DNA of 64,000 nt, from positions 1,364,001-1,428,000 of the forward strand of contig NZ_JAUSUZ010000001.1 in the NCBI RefSeq assembly GCF_030813715.1, in the 5' to 3' direction. Shown one piece after another: positions 49,049 to 60,034 of the stretch. This DNA comes from Catenuloplanes indicus. Lineage in GTDB: Bacteria; Actinomycetota; Actinomycetes; Mycobacteriales; Micromonosporaceae. The notes below the pieces were generated by a model, which ran no database searches, was not told the DNA's origin, and was given only the letters and a program-made list of their open reading frames with translations. A program made the translations under genes and the position numbers. Position 1 is the stretch's first letter. The number at the start of each line of letters is the position of its first letter.

Positions 49049-50488
49049 CTAGGCATCGTGGTACTGCCCACGATCGGCACGGCGTCGTTCCCGGAAGCAC
49101 CCGGGCCTCTTGCCGAGGTGCGCAGAATCGGTGCCGACGCATCCGCCTCCGCCGGCGGGCGGATCATTCGGATTGGCGACGCCGCGGCCGAGGGCTGGCG
49201 TTCGACACCCGTGCTTACCGCCGAGGCAGACGGAGCGAACATCCGGGTGTTCCTCGACGACGTCGACCCGTACCGGGATTTCCGGGGCGGGATGCCCCCC
49301 AAGCCCCTTCCGGCGGATGACGTGGCGCGATGGCGACAGCTCCTGAAGGGCGCGTGGCCACTCCTCGTCGCCCAGAATCGGCCACATGCGGAGGCGATCG
49401 CCGCCGCCGTCATATCGATCGATCCGCTGCCGGCGACCGAGAGTCACCGACCGTACAGCGGCTCGTCGAACGCGTCATTCGCCGGGGTCCGCGCATCGAT
49501 GCCGAACGACGACGAGCAGTGCGCGGAGACTCTGGTCCACGAGACCCGGCACGTGACGCTCGGCGCGCTGCTGCAGCTGAAGAAGTTCATCGACGCCGAC
49601 GACGGTCCCCTGCTGTACGCGCCATGGCGTGACGATCCGCGGCCGCTGAGCGGGCAACTACAGGGCGTCTACGCGTTCGTCGGCATCACCGGCTTCTGGC
49701 GTCAGCGGTCGGGCCCAGCCGCGACCTTCGAGTTCGCTCTGAGAAAGATGCAGGTCGACCGCGTACTGGCTGCCCTCGGCGAGGAGACGAGGTTGTCGCC
49801 GGACGGCCGTGCCCTGATCGCCGGCCTCAGCGGAACTGCGGCCACCTGGAGCACCGAGCCTGTCGCGCCGGAAGCCACACGCCTGGCCGCTGACGCCACC
49901 GCTGACCACTACGCGCAATGGCGAATGCTCCACATGCCGGCGCCGCGGGACTGGGTGACAGCCGCGGCGAACGCATGGCGCCACGGTCGCCCGTGCCCGC
50001 CCGTCCCAATCGATCCACGCGCGTGCCCGGTGACAGATGTGCGGGCGCGCGACCTTGACGGCAGAGCGATCCTGATCCGGCGCATGCTTCGCGATCGTGC
50101 CGAGTTCGACGCCCGGGCCGGGAAGCCCGCATTCATCTCGGAGACCACGCGGGGCACGCTACCGCCCGATGCCGCCCTTTTCTCCGGCGATCCGGAGCGA
50201 GCCCGGAACGGATATCTGGCCCGGCTGGCCGACGAGCCCCGGAATCGGCACGCGTGGAGTGGTCTCGGACTCACTCTGCGCGCGCTGGGCGACCCGGCCT
50301 CGACGCTGCTGCTGGAACGCCCCGAACTGATCAACGCCGTGCTCGCTGAATGTGCCGGCGCCGGCACAACGGAGCTGGTCGCGTGGATGTGGGCAGCCGC
50401 ACGATAGTGCACCGACCGGCAGAGTCTCAGTATCATCGATGTCCGAGCCCATGTGGCCGCCACCGGCCCGCCCGGGGAGGAGATCGCG

Positions 50489-53400
50489 GTGACTTCCCCG
50501 TCGCAGCGCCACCTCCATGCCAGAATTCTGGATGACATCGCTGGTGAGCTGCGGCGAAGCGGCCGATTCACCGATCAGACGCAACGCCTTCGCTTGATCA
50601 ACTCGGTGGCGCATCGGCGAGGGTCGCGGCTACCGGTGGAGGAGATGGAATCCGACCGCCCACACCTGAGTGCGATCGTGCACGCCTGCGCCGATCGGGG
50701 ATTCCTGCCCGACCTGATCTCCGAGGCCGGCGCGTGGATCAGCGGTGAACCGATGCGACGCCTTCACCAAGCCGATGACGAGTGGCACGCGATCTCCCAT
50801 TTCTCACCGGCCGCCTGGCAGTCCGTGCGGGAAGCCCTGCATCACCTTCACGCCCGGACTGCCACGGCGATGTACCGCGTCGTAGATCCCCAAGTTCCCC
50901 CGCCCGAACACTGCCGCACCGCGTGGCACATGTTCTCCCATCTGGCCGCGTCGAACCGGCACGATCACGGCGTTCCGCTGTTCCTGATTTTTCTTGAGCT
51001 CGCCGTCACGCGAATCCCGCTCGATGCGGGAAGAACACTCCGGGAAATCATCACCAACACGGCCGCCAAGTGGAATCTCACCGGGCGTTTCCACCGCTTG
51101 TCCCTGGAGCGTAAAAGCGCGATCGACAAAAGCCGCGCTGAAATGGGACGACCGTACGACGATGCCGGCGCCATGCCCTTTCCCGCGGAACGCGAATCGC
51201 AACCTAGAGTCAACGTGCCCGCCGTCTGGGGCGATGTCCCACCACGGAATCCGAACTTCACCGGCCGGACCGCTCTCCTCGGCGAGCTCCGGAACCGCTT
51301 CGGCCCTGGCACCGAGGCAGTCCTGCCGGGCGCGGTGCACGGCATGGGTGGTGTCGGCAAGACCCAGATAGTCACGGAGTTGGCCTATCGATACGCAAGC
51401 GAGTACGACGTGGTCTGGTGGATCCCCGCCGAGGACTCCGCCCAGATCTCGGTCTCGCTGGCGCAACTGGCCCAGCGACTGGAGCTGCCGGTCGACGCCG
51501 AGACCGCCGTCGTGCCGGCCGTCAAGGAGGCGTTGCGCGTCGGTCGTCCGTATCCGAACTGGCTGTTGATTTTCGATAACGCCGACGACCCGGAGGACGT
51601 CCGGCCGTACGTGCCGCTCGGCGGCTCCGGCCACGTCATCATCACCTCACGTAATCCGAGGTGGTCGTCGGTCGCTACCACGGTCGAGGTGGACGTGTTC
51701 CGCCGTGAGGAGAGCCAGGTGCTACTCACCCGGCGGGCACCGGCGCTCACCAGCGAGGAGACCGATTGCCTTGCCGAGGAGCTCGGTGACCTGCCGCTGG
51801 CGTTGGAGCAGGCCGCTGCCTGGATGGCCGAGAGCGGCATGCGGGTCCCGGAGTACCTCGGCCTGCTACGTGAGAAGCGGATCGAGCTGATGGAGGTGTC
51901 GTCGGCGGGCGACTATCGCCTGCCGGTGACCGCTGCGTGGAACCTGTCACTCGACCATCTGGCCCGCGAGAACCCGTCGGCCATGCTCGTGCTGCAACTC
52001 TGTGCGTTGTTCGCTCCGGAGCCGATCCCGCGTTCCTTTCTCGCGGCCGGTGAGCCGATTTCAGCGGCGCCGGAACTGTCTGCCGTGCTGGAGGACCCGA
52101 TCCGGCTCGGCAACGCGATTCGGCACGTCCACCGGTACGCCCTTGCCCGGATCGACGCCAGAGCGGACACGATCCAGCTGCACCGCCTCGTGCAAGCGGT
52201 GCTGGTCGAGCGGATGACGGCAGACGAGCGGTCAGTCATGCGCACGGTCGTACACCAGTTGCTCGCCGCATCGGATCCGCGGGATCCGATGGACCGGACG
52301 ACGTGGCCGCGCTACGCCGTTCTACACCCGCACCTCGTCGCGTCGGAGGCGACGACCACAGCAGCCGATGACCGGGTTCGCGACCTGGTCGTGCACGTCG
52401 CCCGCTACCACCATCATCGGGGTAACCGCCAGGTCAGCCTGGAAATCGCGCAACGTGCCCACGACTCGTGGAGGCAGATCCTGGGTGAGGACGCACCACA
52501 GACGCTGCGGATCGCGCACTGGCTGGCATACGTGCTCTACTCGGTGGGCCGCTATCCGGACGCGGCGCGGCTCAACTCCCGGCTGCTGGCGGTGCACGAG
52601 GCGACGGCAGCGAAGGACCTGAAAGGCCTGCTGGGCACGCTGCAGGCCATTGCAGCCGATCGGCGCATCGAGGGCAAGTTCCGCGAGTCACTGGAGTTGT
52701 CCCGGGATCTGCACGACCGATACATCGAGTCGTACGGCCGGGACGACCCGCTGACGCTCAACGCCGGCCACAACCTCGCGGTCAGTCTGCGCCTGACCGG
52801 TCGGTTCGCACAGGCGCGAGAGGTGGACCATTACATTCGCGAGCAGCGAGCACGGCTCCTCGGCCGGACGCACGTGCAGACCATGGTGGCCCACCGCAGC
52901 GTGTTGATCGACCGCTGCCAGCTCGGCGAACATCTGGCCGTCCGGGACGAGTTCGAGCTGCTCTCCGCGGCGTTCACCGATCATCTCGGCGAACGTGACA
53001 TCCAGACGTTGGAGACCCGGCTCCACCTGTCCGTCGCGCGACGGAAAGCTGGTGATCACCCTGGTGCTCTCGCTCTCTCCGCCGACGCGGCGAGGCGTTA
53101 CGCCGACGCGTTCGGCGCCGACAGCCCGGGCAGCATGATAGCGGCGCTGAACCATGCGCTCGATCTGCGCCGTGCCGGGGAGTGGGAGCGAGCCGAGGAG
53201 ATGGCGGCGGACAACACCGATCGGTTCCGCACCGTTCTCGGCCAGATGCATCCGTACACGCTGGTCGCCTCCGTCAATCTGGGCATCGTCCTCCGGCTGA
53301 GGAACCGGGCGGCGCAGGCGCGGGCGCTCGACTCCATCGCGCTGCCCGCGTTGACCGACCGGCTCGGGCCGGATCACCTGATGACGCTGGGCTGCGCCGT

Positions 53401-53695
53401 GAACCTGATCGGCGATCACATCGCCGTCGGCGACGTCGAGGGGGCGCGGGCGCTGGACGCCGGGATTCTGGAACGATGCCGCGCGTCGCTGGGCCAGGAT
53501 CACCCGTCGACGCTGGCCGCCGCGCTGAACCGGGCGCAGGTGCTGCGACTGCGCGGGCTCGAGGAGAGCGCGCAGGCACTGCATAGCGACGCTCTGGCTC
53601 GGTGCCAGCGGGTGCTGGGCCCGAATCACCCCGCCGTTCTGGCCGCAGCTCGCCGGCAGGTGGCTAGCTGCGAGTTGGACCCGATGCCGCTCTGA
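50489..53695 (+). CDS. EAD / NB-ARC / TPR regulatory ATPase, FxSxx-COOH system FxsT-like
   Basis: A 1068-residue protein. Residues about 8-95 form a helical effector-associated domain (LRLINSVAHRRG, then HLSAIVHACADRGFLPDL). A second helical region reaches about 250. NPNFTGRTALLGELRNRF leads to the NB-ARC ATPase: P-loop G-M-G-G-V-G-K-T at 285-292, VVWWIPAE, Walker B LLIFDNADDPE near 358-368, GxP-like DLPLALEQAAAW near 433. From about 640 to the end are TPR repeats with the A-R-x-L-x-x-x-x-L and LGxxHPxTL motifs. GTG at 50489 has GAGGAG 6 bases before it. It is the last gene of the peptide locus. Such proteins act as signal-dependent scaffolds or switches; the partner is unknown. Confidence 0.88.
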   Translation: MTSPSQRHLHARILDDIAGELRRSGRFTDQTQRLRLINSVAHRRGSRLPVEEMESDRPHLSAIVHACADRGFLPDLISEAGAWISGEPMRRLHQADDEWHAISHFSPAAWQSVREALHHLHARTATAMYRVVDPQVPPPEHCRTAWHMFSHLAASNRHDHGVPLFLIFLELAVTRIPLDAGRTLREIITNTAAKWNLTGRFHRLSLERKSAIDKSRAEMGRPYDDAGAMPFPAERESQPRVNVPAVWGDVPPRNPNFTGRTALLGELRNRFGPGTEAVLPGAVHGMGGVGKTQIVTELAYRYASEYDVVWWIPAEDSAQISVSLAQLAQRLELPVDAETAVVPAVKEALRVGRPYPNWLLIFDNADDPEDVRPYVPLGGSGHVIITSRNPRWSSVATTVEVDVFRREESQVLLTRRAPALTSEETDCLAEELGDLPLALEQAAAWMAESGMRVPEYLGLLREKRIELMEVSSAGDYRLPVTAAWNLSLDHLARENPSAMLVLQLCALFAPEPIPRSFLAAGEPISAAPELSAVLEDPIRLGNAIRHVHRYALARIDARADTIQLHRLVQAVLVERMTADERSVMRTVVHQLLAASDPRDPMDRTTWPRYAVLHPHLVASEATTTAADDRVRDLVVHVARYHHHRGNRQVSLEIAQRAHDSWRQILGEDAPQTLRIAHWLAYVLYSVGRYPDAARLNSRLLAVHEATAAKDLKGLLGTLQAIAADRRIEGKFRESLELSRDLHDRYIESYGRDDPLTLNAGHNLAVSLRLTGRFAQAREVDHYIREQRARLLGRTHVQTMVAHRSVLIDRCQLGEHLAVRDEFELLSAAFTDHLGERDIQTLETRLHLSVARRKAGDHPGALALSADAARRYADAFGADSPGSMIAALNHALDLRRAGEWERAEEMAADNTDRFRTVLGQMHPYTLVASVNLGIVLRLRNRAAQARALDSIALPALTDRLGPDHLMTLGCAVNLIGDHIAVGDVEGARALDAGILERCRASLGQDHPSTLAAALNRAQVLRLRGLEESAQALHSDALARCQRVLGPNHPAVLAAARRQVASCELDPMPL

Positions 53696-53733
53696 CGGCG
53701 CACGGCCACCTAACTGCCGAGAGGTTCGTTCTC

Positions 53734-53766
53734 CGGTCCGAACCGCCCCTCGGGTGGCTCGGATCG
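53734..53766 (+). terminator. Probable terminator of the peptide/NB-ARC locus
   Basis: CGGTCCGAACCGCCC (53734-53748) folds onto GGGTGGCTCGGATCG (53752-53766) with a 3-base loop, 15 stem positions, two G-U pairs and one mismatch. It starts 39 bases after the stop of the NB-ARC gene and precedes the next gene's start region. Confidence 0.65.
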
Positions 53767-53830
53767 CCTGGATCGTGCACGGCACAACCGATAGGCGAGT
53801 GTGGTCTGAGCGCACGAAGGGGCATCGACG

Positions 53831-54985
53831 GTGGTAACGACACGGACGAGCGCGCCGGCGCCGATCGTGCTGTCCCTGCTCGTCGCCGTCGCGCAGGGCG
53901 TGGCGCTGGTGGTGCCGGACGTACGGAGTACGATCTTCGGTCTGTTGCTCCTGACCCTCGACGCCCTCGGCGTCGTCTACTCGCTGCGTGCCGCCCGGCA
54001 CCGGGCCCGGAGCACCTGGCGGCTGGCCGCGGCCGGGCGGGCGCTGTCGCTGCTGACCACGCTCGCGTTCGGCGTGCACGCGGTCAACGGCGCGGTCGCG
54101 TTCTGGTGGGCCGGGGTCCTCTCCGGGCTGGGCATGTTCGGGTGTCTGGCCGCGTCCGTGCTGAGCATCCCGGTGCGCCGGATGGAGGGCCGGCAGCGCT
54201 GGGCCTTCGCGGCCGAGACCCATGCGGTGTTCAACGGCGCGTTCATGGTGATCTGGTACTTCGCGCTGCATCCCACGCTGCACCGCGGCCCGGCCGGCAC
54301 CTGGGCGATGGCGATCGGCTACCCGCTGGGCAACCTGCTGCTCGTGGTCGCGGTCTGCGCGGTGCTGTTGCGCGGCGGCGTCACCCGGCTCGGTGACCCG
54401 GTCACGACGCTGCTCGGCGGCGTGCTGCTCTACGCGATCACGGACACGCTCTACGCCTCGATCGGCGCGCAGGGCGAGCAGGCCGCGAAGTCGCCGGTCG
54501 TCATGGTCAGTCTGAGCCTGGCGTCGCTGGTGCTGACGGTGGCCGCGATGCGCGCGGACGCGGCGGGTGAGCCGCCGGGCCGGCGGCCGAGCGCGCCGGT
54601 GCAGTCGCCGTCCTGGTCGGCGTATCTGCCGTTCGCCAGCGTGGCGGCCGGGAACGCGCTGCTGCCGGGCGGCACGACCCGGGGGGAGGAGTTCACGCTC
54701 TGGGGCGGGCTGGTGCTGGCGCAGAGCGCGATCATCGGGGCGCTGCTGGTCCGGCAGATCATCTCGCTGCGTGACTCGCGGGAGGCCGCGGTCACCGACG
54801 CGCTCACCGGGCTGGCGAACGTGGCCGGGCTCCGTGCCGGCCTGGACCGCGCCACGGCCCGGCACGAGCGGGTGGCGATGCTGGTCGTGGACCTGGACGG
54901 CTTCAAGCCGGTCGACGACCGCTACGGGCACGACACCGGCAACACGGTCCTGATCGAGGTCGCCCGGACGCTGCGCGCAAGCTAA
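53831..54985 (+). pseudogene. Diguanylate cyclase-like membrane protein cut before GGDEF motif
   Basis: A 384-residue frame with about eight to nine membrane segments (residues 10-235, a second pair near 290-320) and the first half of a GGDEF domain: T-D-A-L-T-G-L-A-N, VVDLDGFKPVDDRYGHDTGNTVL, EVARTLR. The expected next part (R-x-x-D-x-x-x-R-x-G-G-D-E-F) is missing because the frame ends in TAA at 54985 after R-A-S. Cyclase activity is therefore impossible, although the N-terminal metal/substrate half is intact. It might still be a sensor, but truncation looks like decay. GTG start has AAGGGG at about 8 bases. Confidence 0.78.
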
Positions 54986-55194
54986 TTTCCCGTTTCCGGC
55001 GTGGTCACCGTCCGCACGCTCCCGCGGGCACCGGTCGGCCGCGGGCGGCCTCCCTGCACGTGAGCGGGTGGTCCCGAAACCCGTGCACCGCCCCCGCACG
55101 CCGGCTGGGCACGCCGTGCCCGAGCTCCGGAACCTTCGGCGACAGCACCGCGAGCGGAACCCGGCCCGCCGGAAGCGGGGGCGGCATAGGCTTC
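54986..55194. other. Intergenic region after truncated cyclase
   Basis: These 209 bases contain no gene and no trace of the missing half of the GGDEF domain in any frame. The sequence TTCCGGCGTGGTCAC near 55000 also occurs after the broken GMC gene (15844-15858), too short to prove a relation. Confidence 0.35.
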
Positions 55195-56337
55195 TCAGAC
55201 CGTCAGCGTCCAGGTGTTCAGGTAGCCGGTGTCGCCGGAGGCGTTGTCCTTGACGGAGAGCCGCCACGCGCCGTTCGCGGTCTCGCCGGACAGGTTCGCG
55301 GTGTAGGTGGTGTTGACGTTCGCGGCGCTGTCCGTGGTGGACGCGGCCTTGAGCACGTAGTACGTGTTGTCCGGCGCGTACAGATAGACGGAGACGTCGC
55401 CGCGGAACGGGTGGACGACGTTGACGTAGACGGTGGAGCTGCTGGACGCGGCCGTGCGGGCGCAGCCCGAGATGGTGATGGTGCTGGTCACCGGCGATCC
55501 GGCGTCCGGGATGGTGACGTCGGTGCCGTTCGTGCCGGTGCAGGTGCCGGAGCCGCCGGTCGGGGACGCGGTGGCGGTGCGCGTGGCGGTCGCGGTCGGG
55601 CCGGCGCCGATGACCACGTCGACCGTGACCGTGCTGTTGGTGCAGCCGGCCGCGAGCGACGTGAGCCGGCTCTTCTCCGTGGTGTCGACGGTCAGGCCCC
55701 AGCGGGTCTTCACGGCCGTCCACTCGGTGACGTAGCGGCAGTGCACGCCGGTCACGGACGGTAGCCACTCGGCCGGGTCCCGGTCGCCCTTGGACTGGTT
55801 GACGTCGTCGGTGACCGCGGCGAGCGCGCGGGCGTCGCCGAGGTCGTTCGCGAACGACTGGCGCTGCGCGGACGTCCAGGTGCGCGCGCCCGAGTCCCAT
55901 GCCTCGGCGAGCGGGACGAGGTGGTCGATGTCGAGGTCGGCCGGGTCGGTCCAGGTCGCGCCGTCGAAGTAGGAGGTCCAGCGGCCGCCGCTGAGCGTGC
56001 AGCCGGAGCCGACCGACGGCGTGGTGGTGGCCTCCGCGATCAGCACCTCGTAGCGGGTGTTGCAGCCGTCGCCGTCCGCGTCGATCCAGTGGTTGAACAG
56101 GTCGCGGTCGTAGCCGGTGCGGACCTCGGTGGCGACCGCAAGGTTCGCGACCATCGTGCGCAGCGGCTGGGACACGGCCGCGGCCTGTGCGGGCGACGCG
56201 ACGACGATCGTGAGCAGGCCGGCTGCGGCGATCACCAGCGCGGCGGCGAGGCGGACGACGGCCGGGAGCCGGCGTGGGACGATGGCCGACGCGGTGGCGG
56301 TGGCAGTGGCCGTGGCATGGCGGAGGGTGCGGTCCAT
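55195..56337 (-). CDS. Secreted HNH nuclease (DUF1524 type) with C-terminal P domain
   Basis: A 380-residue exported protein. The signal region ends near residue 53 (ASPAQAAAVSQ). The nuclease domain (about 60-230) has L-D-I-D-H-L-V-P-L-A-E-A-W with the catalytic His, NDLGDARALAAVTDDVNQSKGDRDP with the Asn/Asp ligands, and paired Cys. A Thr/Ala linker with TATATRTATASPTGG leads to a P/Homo-B domain (about 265-380; HPFRGDVSVYLYAP and NGAWRLSVKDNASGDTGYLNTWTL). P domains help fold or bind. The protein probably degrades DNA outside the cell. GGGAG lies 7 bases before the ATG. Confidence 0.87.
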   Translation of the reverse strand: MDRTLRHATATATATASAIVPRRLPAVVRLAAALVIAAAGLLTIVVASPAQAAAVSQPLRTMVANLAVATEVRTGYDRDLFNHWIDADGDGCNTRYEVLIAEATTTPSVGSGCTLSGGRWTSYFDGATWTDPADLDIDHLVPLAEAWDSGARTWTSAQRQSFANDLGDARALAAVTDDVNQSKGDRDPAEWLPSVTGVHCRYVTEWTAVKTRWGLTVDTTEKSRLTSLAAGCTNSTVTVDVVIGAGPTATATRTATASPTGGSGTCTGTNGTDVTIPDAGSPVTSTITISGCARTAASSSSTVYVNVVHPFRGDVSVYLYAPDNTYYVLKAASTTDSAANVNTTYTANLSGETANGAWRLSVKDNASGDTGYLNTWTLTV

Positions 56338-56486
56338 GTCTGTGCTCCCTTGCCTGTGACGAACGGGGTCGCCGCATTTCTAGCCCGTCGGCACGGGCCG
56401 GGAGAACACCGGACATGTGAATTCTTCATACTGAATGGGGGCTCTTCGGGAGGTTATCGCCACCGCGACAACCCCCCGGGAACAGC

Positions 56487-57857
56487 TCAGCCCTGCGGCG
56501 GGATGTTGTGGTTCACCCGGAACAGGTTGCGGGGGTCGACCGCCGCCTTGATCGCGCGCAGGCGCTCCCACGCCTCCGGCTCGTACGCCGCGCTGACGTC
56601 CGCGGCGTCCAGGTCGTACCCGCCGAGGAAGTTGACCTGGCGGCGCCCGGACGCCCACGGCGTGAGCGCGTGGAGCGGCCCGAACAGCGGCTCGCGCAGC
56701 GCCTCCTCCATGCCGGGCGCACCGGCCGCGCCGAGGAAGAGCTGGAACGGCGCGGTACGGTTGCCGGTCGCGGACGGCACCTCGGGGTCGCGGGCCAGCG
56801 CACCGCCGAGCTGCCGCACCTCGATCACCAGCACCGGCGTGTCCACGCCCGGGCCGGCCGCGGCGATCAGCGCGTCCGCGGCCTCGGCCGGGAAGTCGCG
56901 CAGCAGCGCGGAGGTCTCGTAGGCCGGGATCGGGTCGACCGGGTCGGCGTGGATCGCGGCGAACGCGGTGTACGGCATCTCCGCCACCGCGTCGATGAGC
57001 GGCGTGGCGGCCGCGCGCACGTCCGCGACCAGGCGCTCGCCCTCCTCCGCATCGCCCAGGTAGGCGATCCGGACGTGCACGCTCAGCCGCCCCCGCAACG
57101 GCTCCGGCACGAACGGCAGCGGCGGCAGGCGCAGGAACGCCACGGACGCGGTGAGCGCGTCCGGCGCGTCCGCGACCAGGCGGCGGAACGCGTCCAGCAC
57201 CGGGCGGGCGTCGGCACCGTCGAAGAAGATCCCGCCGCCGTAGAGCCGGGTGACCGGGACCAGGCCGATCGTCAGCGACGTGACCACGCCGAAGTTGCCC
57301 TTGCCGCCACGGATCGCCCAGAACAGGTCCGGCGCGGTGCCGGCGTCCACGGTGTGCAGCTCGCCGTCCGCGGTCACGATCTCGGCGGCGCGCACGTGGT
57401 CGGCGGCCCAGCCGTAGGTGCGGCCGAGCGTGGAGCTGAGCCCGCCACCGAGCACGTAACCGACCGCACCGACGTTCAGCGACGAGCCGGCCAGCGGCGC
57501 CAGCCCCGCCTTCGCGGCCGCGTCGACCAGGTCCTGCATCTCCACGGCCGCGCCGATCGTGGCGGTGCCCGCGGCCGCGTCGATCACGATGTCGTTCATC
57601 CGGCGCAGGTTGATCAGCAGCGCGCCGTCGGCCGGCAGCGCCTGCCCGTGACCGGTCGCGCTGACCGCGATCGGCAGGTCATTCGCGGCGGCCCAGCGGA
57701 CCGCGGCCCGCACGTCCGCGGTCGAGGTGGCGCCCACCGCCACCACCGGGCGGCCGGTCATCGCCAGGTTCCAGGTCGCGGTCTCCTCCTCGTACCCGGC
57801 GTCGCCCGGCGTCAGGACCGGGCCGGTGACCTGTGCGGCCAGGATGTCGGTGCTCAT
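56487..57857 (-). CDS. FAD-linked oxidase, BBE family
   Basis: A 456-residue protein. The FAD_binding_4 domain includes PVVAVGATSTADVRAAVRWA and S-A-T-G-H-G (His for covalent 8-alpha-histidyl FAD, residues about 66-71), then G-G-G-L-S-S-T-L-G-R-T-Y-G and FWAIRGGKGNFGVVTS. The BBE C-terminal motif is NLFRVNHNIPP at the end. No Cys for a second flavin link is apparent. The family oxidises sugars, alkaloids or other small alcohols. GAGGAG with 6-base spacing fixes the start at 57857. It is transcribed alone; the response regulator gene upstream ends 125 bases away. Confidence 0.9.
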   Translation of the reverse strand: MSTDILAAQVTGPVLTPGDAGYEEETATWNLAMTGRPVVAVGATSTADVRAAVRWAAANDLPIAVSATGHGQALPADGALLINLRRMNDIVIDAAAGTATIGAAVEMQDLVDAAAKAGLAPLAGSSLNVGAVGYVLGGGLSSTLGRTYGWAADHVRAAEIVTADGELHTVDAGTAPDLFWAIRGGKGNFGVVTSLTIGLVPVTRLYGGGIFFDGADARPVLDAFRRLVADAPDALTASVAFLRLPPLPFVPEPLRGRLSVHVRIAYLGDAEEGERLVADVRAAATPLIDAVAEMPYTAFAAIHADPVDPIPAYETSALLRDFPAEAADALIAAAGPGVDTPVLVIEVRQLGGALARDPEVPSATGNRTAPFQLFLGAAGAPGMEEALREPLFGPLHALTPWASGRRQVNFLGGYDLDAADVSAAYEPEAWERLRAIKAAVDPRNLFRVNHNIPPQG

Positions 57858-57982
57858 CGTCGTCTCCTCGTCACGGCGTCCCGGCGGCGTGCCGGGCCCA
57901 GGTCCGATGAAACCCCGGGACGATCGCCGAATCATGAATGCGCGATAGGCAACGGATAGACGGCATCGTCCAGCGCGGCCCG

Positions 57983-59901
<1,919 letters not shown>

Positions 59902-60034
59902 CCGCCCAGCCTAGGGCCGGTTCCGGGGCCGGGCCTCCCACGTGCGGCGGACCCGGACCATGACCGTGGTCATGGTCGCGGTCATGACCACGGCGCGATG
60001 TGCGCCCGGCCGCGGGTCCATAGCGTTCCCCGGC

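Larger units (their letters stand above)
47214..50407 (+). pseudogene. HExxH peptide-modification (beta-hydroxylase type) protein, split by IS
   Basis: The gene starts at 47214 (AGGA with 6-base spacing) and runs to the CTAG at 47616-47619; it resumes at 49053 and ends at 50407. Joined, it is 587 codons with no frameshift: S-V-P-A-P-L then G-I-V-V-L-P-T-I-G. The family (TIGR04267, named in databases as alpha-ketoglutarate/HExxH peptide beta-hydroxylase) is recognised by V-H-E-T-R-H (H298-E-T-R-H302 of the joined protein), the N-terminal PHVGAWLVHLVKRL and G-I-D-F-T-L-S-V-P. It would modify side chains of a peptide such as the small one upstream. As it stands the protein is cut after about 146 residues, so function is lost unless the element leaves. 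Confidence 0.85.

Noticed and set aside
52688-56416. 1242-codon open frame on the minus strand
   Set aside because: It lies opposite the NB-ARC/TPR and cyclase genes and its translation is Arg/Gln/His/Pro-rich; a GC-bias shadow. Only the true HNH frame in another phase is kept.
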